DNA from: Xylaria sp. FL1777
Lineage: Eukaryota; Ascomycota; Sordariomycetes; Xylariales; Xylariaceae
DNA length: 64,000 nt
NCBI GenBank assembly: GCA_022578965.1
Contig: MU400526.1
Coordinates: 372,001 to 436,000 of the forward strand
Reading direction: 5' to 3'
Shown here: positions 59,066 to 64,000 of the stretch, one piece after another
How positions within the stretch are numbered: the stretch's first letter is position 1
Layout: every line of letters starts with the position of its first letter
Notes under the pieces: generated by a model
The model's database searches: none
What the model was told of the DNA's origin: nothing
The model's input: the letters and a program-made list of their open reading frames with translations, nothing else
Translations under genes and position numbers: made by a program

Positions 59066-60773
59066 TGTACAGTACAGTGTACCTAGGTAGGTACAGCGAG
59101 CATCTTTAGGTAATCTGTACCTCCCTGCCTCTGCCTCTGCCCATGCTTATTACAGCACCCGACAAGATTCTGTCAGTGGCTGCTGGGGGCTCCAATGACC
59201 CCTCCCCCCTGGCACCCCGCCACCCCACCATCCCCCTCACTCGGTACACGTTTGGCTACCTTGGCGGATCGATTGACAGGTCATCCTAGCTCTTTCTCAC
59301 CTCCAGTTGCGCCTCTCTTTACTTACAGGTAGCTTTCTGCTGGGTGTATTATGAGCCCATACGGGTCGGGAATTCGATAGCGACTATCCAAGCTACACTA
59401 TTGGCAGTAGCCTGCCTACATATAGTTTATTTTAAACAGGCCGTTTCAAATTTTCTGCATTACCTACATCCCTATTACATGTAGTGTTGGTAATTCAAGT
59501 ACTTACCTACCTGGTACATACCTAGCCTATATATACCTACCTACTTCTTAGCTTAGGGTACCCCAAACCCAGACGGACGGCAGTAAATGATCAGAACATG
59601 GCCAAGAGTCGGCAACCAACGTCACGGTAAACTTATACGTACGTGTACCTAGCTATATACAGCTTCCTGTAGGTACTTGGTGAAGTAAGTACCTACCTAG
59701 GTATGTATGTACATATGCAGCAGGTAAGTAAGTAGTGCAGTGTAGCAGGAATGGACCCCCGAGCCTATCATCCTCGTCGCATCTCGACCCGTTGTGGCAT
59801 GGGCATGGACGTGGCAACAGCATGCCACCTGTCTTGCATTGCATAAACGACGCACATTATCATCAACCACGACATTGCATCAAGAACGCCCGCCTTTTCT
59901 CCCTCCGCTCCGGGACACGACCAATCTAATCTATCGTTGGCGCTTAACTCTCTCTGTGCGTATGTGTGTGTCTACTGTTTGTCCCTACCTCTCTTTTTCA
60001 CTCTCATCTCACCCTGTCAACAAGGGGGAGAAGCAAGGGCTTTCTGTATTTACACCTAGTCCTCCTCCTCATCTTCGTCCTCGTCGATAGGTAAGTAAAG
60101 TAGGTAGAAGCTAGCTGATAATGCTCGCTCGCTCGCTTGCTTGGCCATGTGGTCCATATCGTCCGTATGGTTCGCGCGGCGTCGTGCACACGGCCTCGTA
60201 CCATACTCATCCATTTGATCCATTCATTCATCGATTCATTGCGTGAATACCACGTTTACCCTCACTAGTGGCTTTATCACACCTTCTTTTTCGGACGCTG
60301 CTTTCTTCTTTGTAACATTGCGAGAGCACCCTCCACTTACCTTCTACCACCTCCATGATGCAGCATGACGAGTTTTGTATGCACGACATCCGCGATCCAA
60401 CGTCCCACTACTATGTAGCTTTGTCGCCGTCTGATCGCGGCTATAGTAGGTATAGGTCGAATGGCCACTGCAACGTGATACCTACGTATTAGGTAATCAG
60501 TGGCAGCATGTTGTATCGCTGGCCGCGGGTATCAGAGGCGTTGGACTTTATCAAGCTGAGGTATATGGTAGGTACCAGGAAACATGCTTTCAGGTTTTAA
60601 AGAATGAATACAATTTCATCGATAGATCGATACCTGTTGCACAACCCCTTATGAAAGGTTGCCGAATAAGTCCTCGGCTTGGCGGCTTGCCACAGTAGAG
60701 GTGCCAAGGTATAAATAAATCGAGGGGTGCTGAGCTTTCCGAGATCAACAGCTCCAAGTTCAGTTAGTATCCT

Positions 60774-61121
60774 ATGTCTACTATTCCGCTTGACGATTTA
60801 TATTCCAAATTACCGCTATATCACCCAAACATAGACGGCTACTTAAGAAAATATTTATCTGTTTTGTTTCGAAACGTCATTAGCATGACCGGGACGTGCG
60901 CCTTTCCACCAGCTTCCCCTTTTGATATCTATAGCCTTGGTCGCCGATGTCAGGGCATGGATGACGGTAATTTTAGGATTTTAAAAGGCAGTTCCTTGGA
61001 AACAGCGCCCCTATACATAACGAGCATACACCTCATACAACTCCTAAAGTATCCCCTTGCCGCCCGAATTGGAACGAATCTCGACCGTGTAACAGTCACG
61101 CCGACCTATGGCGCCAAGTGA
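60774..61121 (+). CDS. Doubtful orphan ORF, 115 aa
   Basis: I do not recognise this protein. The frame begins MSTIPLDDLYSKLPLYH and has protein-like, mixed composition with no signal peptide or membrane span. A TATAAATAAAT element at about 60711-60721 lies 53-63 bp upstream of the ATG, a plausible core promoter distance, and this is the main reason to list it. It lies about 760 bp from the convergent BRO1 stop codon. Confidence 0.25.
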   Translation: MSTIPLDDLYSKLPLYHPNIDGYLRKYLSVLFRNVISMTGTCAFPPASPFDIYSLGRRCQGMDDGNFRILKGSSLETAPLYITSIHLIQLLKYPLAARIGTNLDRVTVTPTYGAK

Positions 61122-61880
61122 CGCATTGCAAGGAATGGCAGTTAACGAGTTATACTTGCCGATCCTAAGCAAGTCCTGCTATTTATGTAAATAGAATAAT
61201 CCACATATCTATCTCCCGTCCAAGGGACTGCGAAATTAAGATCGCCCGCTATTGAAGCTATCCGGGAAATAGCGCGATATCACCTTGGTAAGCCGAGTCT
61301 AAATAAATTGGATGGCTTTGGGGTAAGGATGACGGCACGTTTGGCAACGGCCTCGTACTCCCGTTCCATGTCCCTAACCCGATTCTCAAAGGCGTGTTAA
61401 CTCCTCTTGATTATTCGAAGATGCAGGGTTAAATAGTTTGAGGGCATGACGTTGATTAGATGACCCAAGTTGTGATCAGCTAGTGTAAACTGAGCTGTAA
61501 ACAGAGTCGGAATGGGCTGCCTACGTATACTATCTGCATGTGGTAACGACGTCCCGAGCAGATTCACAGGCATGAGAGGTTTTTTTCCCTTTCAATGATG
61601 TCTGAGGGAAGGGCCAGAGATATGTAAAATATAGCAGGCTTTACATCCCGAGACTTTAATAGATATTCAACGATAATATTGATTCAATTCCACGTTAGTA
61701 GCCGCAAACCAACGACGCCAAATTCCATGTCAAGACCAACGGCTTTTTTAATCAAGTTCCTTGATGCTCCTTCTATCGTGATGTCTAAAAGAATCGTCGT
61801 ACAATCAGCGAATATTTTATTCATGTCCTCCCTGCCTGAACTTCTTGCTCGTTCTGAAGGTTACTAAAGAAGCCCTATTT

Positions 61881-64000
61881 TTATTTCCACGCACTCAGAC
61901 CAGCCCATGGATCTTGCGGTTGCTGTTGCTGCTGCTGCTGATGCTGGTGGTGAGGAGGCCTGGAGGCCACACTGTTTATTCCGGCACTTTGTGGCCCGCC
62001 ATACTGATATTCTTGTTGGTGCTGAGGATAATGGATAGTCTGTTGCGGTCCTAACGGAGGCGGCCCAGGAGGAGGCGGAGGTGGCACAAAGCCGGGTGGA
62101 ACGAACTGCTGTGGCTGCTGTCCTTGTGGGTTTCCGTATGTGCTGTATTGGCTAGATGGGAACGATGTCTGAGTTGGTGGCGGCGAGGCTGGTCCTCTAC
62201 CAGAAACACCAATCCCGAAGCTAGTTTGGTTTGGTGGAGGGGATACCGGCCCAGGATTGCGTCCCCAGTTACTAGGGTTGTACGTAGCTTGGCCATATTG
62301 CTGGTTATTTTGTTGCGGGTTTGGAGTATAAGATTGCGGGGGCATGGGCGTATATGTGTTGTTCGGCGGTGGGCTGGAGAAGCTAGGGTAGTTAGCTTGA
62401 TTGGGAGGAGGAGAGCTTGGGACTTGATAGTGGCCGGCAAAATTGGGTTGAGGATACCGGGGAGCAGTGAAGGAGAGTGGCGTGGGCTTTGATCGTGATG
62501 ACGTTGCGTTGGGGGGCGGCGTGGAATGGCTGGGGTCGACGGACATGCGCTCCATCAGTCCACGCAGCCTCTCACGCTCCATCTCAGCCTGGGAGCTTTT
62601 ATTTGCGGCCTTCTCCTGCTCAATCTGGTTGAGTAATTGTGCTCCTTCCGATCTCCTATTGTTCACAAATGTCTCAACATTCTTCTCGAGACTCTCCACG
62701 GTTTCTTTCATTTCGTTGTACCAGTTCTTCGCGCTCTGTAAACCCGACTCAAGATCCAGGAATTCTTGGTACGCCCTCTTGTATCTATTGACTACCGAAT
62801 TCCGTTGTCTCTGAATGGACTCGTATTTGCTTTGCTCCGCGCGCACACGCTTATCCTGAAGAAGGCTATTGAACGCCGCGGTCAACTCTTTCATCAACGC
62901 GGACTGTTTATGATTGGCTTGTAGGAGACGATTCTGGTGTGGTCGGAATTTCTCTAATTCAGACTGGAACAACTCGTTTTCAAAAGCGGATATCGCCTTT
63001 TTATTCAAGATCAATATTTGAGAGATATCGTCATTATGAACCTAAAACCACTGGTCAGCAAAATCTAGACGTGAAGCGATCCTGGACGGTTTACCTTTTC
63101 TTTGAGATCTTTCAATACTTGATTGCGCTCCCTCTTTACAAGATTCAGCTTTTTGAGGATGTCCTCGACTCGGCTGATTTGCTGAGCAACACTTAGACTC
63201 CCGTCTTCAAAATCGGCATCTAGTAGATTCGGCTGCTCAGTAGCCGGACTATTCGAGCTACTCGATTTGGCTCTGATTTTGCGGACTGCGTTTTGAAAAA
63301 GAGCATCAACTTCACCGAGCTGGGCCGCTTGTCGCATCTGTTCGAAATCGGATTCATTTTGTCTGAATTTCGCATATAGTTGTCCGTCGCTCTTGGCTGC
63401 TTCGCCCAGCGCTTCCTTGTAATTCCGTATGTTCCCTCTCAAAGTTGCGGTGAGCCGTGAGCTGGGCTGCTGTGTCCATTCGCCCTCGTACTTCGATCTC
63501 ATCTTCTCACATACACTCTCCTCCATATCCAGCTGTTTCGAGCACCGGTCCAAGACTGCCATGATCGCCTCTTTATCTATGCCTAACGTATCGAATATCG
63601 ATATCGGATTTTCATGCCCCGCAACATCGTCACACCAAGTCCTAAAATCCTCGTCGGGTTGTATGTCTTGATCAATTCCGCCTTTCAACACTTGCAAAGC
63701 GCCAGGCAGCCTAAGATAATCCAAGCTAGCTGCCATCTCGCTGTTGGCTAAATCCACCCTCTCAGTCTCTGCGCGTACTAGCTTCGCCTTCTCCTCGTCG
63801 TACAAACTCGCGGATTCTGTTACAGCGAAAGGGACGATTTTGGCGAATAGGTCTGGTCCTGTTATTCGCTGTATATCTTGACCAGCATACAGCTCGTTTA
63901 CAGGGATTGGTTTTGCGGCTGGCAATTTGGGTACAATAACTAAAGCGGCCTCCGCGGGTACTGGCTGATGATAGATATAATCATTATCCTTTATTAAGCT
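61881..64000 (-). CDS. BRO1: BRO1/ALIX-family endosomal sorting protein, C-terminal 688 residues (partial)
   Basis: The gene runs off the right edge; the frame is open to base 64000. Visible exons are 64000-63095 and 63041-61881. The coding part begins with KDNDYIYHQPVPAE and KLPAAKPIPVNELY, the link from the (missing) Bro1 domain to the V domain. The Pro-rich V-domain entry is followed by long coiled-coil helices (SVAQQISRVEDILKKL, KSSQAEMERERLRGLMERM). The tail is a Pro/Gln/Asn-rich region with FVPPGFVPPPPPPGPPPLG and a poly-Gln tract, ending DPWAGLSAWK. Bro1 recruits the deubiquitinase Doa4 to ESCRT-III. The 688 visible residues plus a Bro1 domain of about 380 exceed the usual length of the paralogue PalA/Rim20, which favours BRO1. 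Confidence 0.88.
61915..61955 (-). repeat. CAG/CAA trinucleotide tract encoding poly-Gln in BRO1
   Basis: On the minus strand this reads as His-Gln then a run of about eight Gln just before the conserved DPWAG tail. It is in-frame and within coding sequence. Confidence 0.85.

Larger units (their letters stand above)
58147..61880. other. Repeat-rich intergenic region between AVL9 and BRO1
   Basis: It holds the AVL9 upstream region, GTAG microsatellites (59031-59065), TAGGTACCTA patches (59078-59110 and 59500-59710) and a C/T-rich stretch (59880-60090). One candidate small gene at 60774 is listed separately. Nothing else is recognised. Confidence 0.55.

Overview
This window is nuclear chromosomal DNA of a filamentous ascomycete (Pezizomycotina, most likely Sordariomycetes). 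The evidence is short introns (about 45-160 bp) with GT-AG ends and CTRAY-like branch points, pyrimidine-rich leaders, A/T homopolymers and GTAG/ACCT microsatellites between genes, and proteins of clear fungal type (AVL9, SRF1, BRO1, a mitochondrial KHE-related protein, cullin-1, MCM3). The species cannot be fixed from the sequence alone. No rRNA, tRNA, CRISPR array or intact transposon was recognised. All assignments come from reading motifs; no database search was run.

Layout. 1-4.4 kb: no convincing gene, several microsatellites. 4.4-7.6 kb (-): a nine-exon SNF2/RING ATPase. 9.06-11.9 kb (-): MCM3, diverging from 12.6-16.6 kb (+), which encodes a 1,234-residue protein joining a 2H phosphoesterase, an EEP phosphoesterase, a poly(A)-polymerase-like nucleotidyltransferase and an MJ1316 RNA-end-recognition domain. 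18.2-22.3 kb: a short-chain dehydrogenase (+), a doubtful small protein (-), a mitochondrial-type hemerythrin-domain protein (-) and a SAM methyltransferase (-). 22.3-39.4 kb: a long gene-poor stretch with one doubtful Cys-rich small gene near 31.7 kb. 39.4-42.9 kb (-): two small secreted Leu/Gln-rich proteins that look related. 43-46.7 kb: gene-poor, partly AT-rich. 46.8-58.2 kb: a housekeeping block with the KHE-related protein (-), SRF1 (+), cullin-1 (+) and AVL9 (-). 58.2-61.9 kb: repeat-rich intergenic DNA. 61.9-64 kb (-): the C-terminal part of BRO1, running off the right edge.

How the genes fit together. Most are single-copy core genes: replication licensing (MCM3), SCF ubiquitin ligation (cullin-1), late secretion (AVL9), endosomal sorting (BRO1), phospholipase D regulation (SRF1) and mitochondrial ion homeostasis. 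The most interesting locus is the four-domain protein next to MCM3, which carries the parts of an RNA-end healing enzyme. It shares a 743-bp divergent promoter with MCM3, and that promoter contains a tight CGCG-rich cluster resembling MBF/E2F sites. The middle of the window (22-46 kb) behaves like a fast-evolving compartment holding orphan or secreted genes.

For spliced genes the exon boundaries were worked out by hand. Wherever a full set of exons is given, their lengths sum to a multiple of three and the frame stays open throughout.
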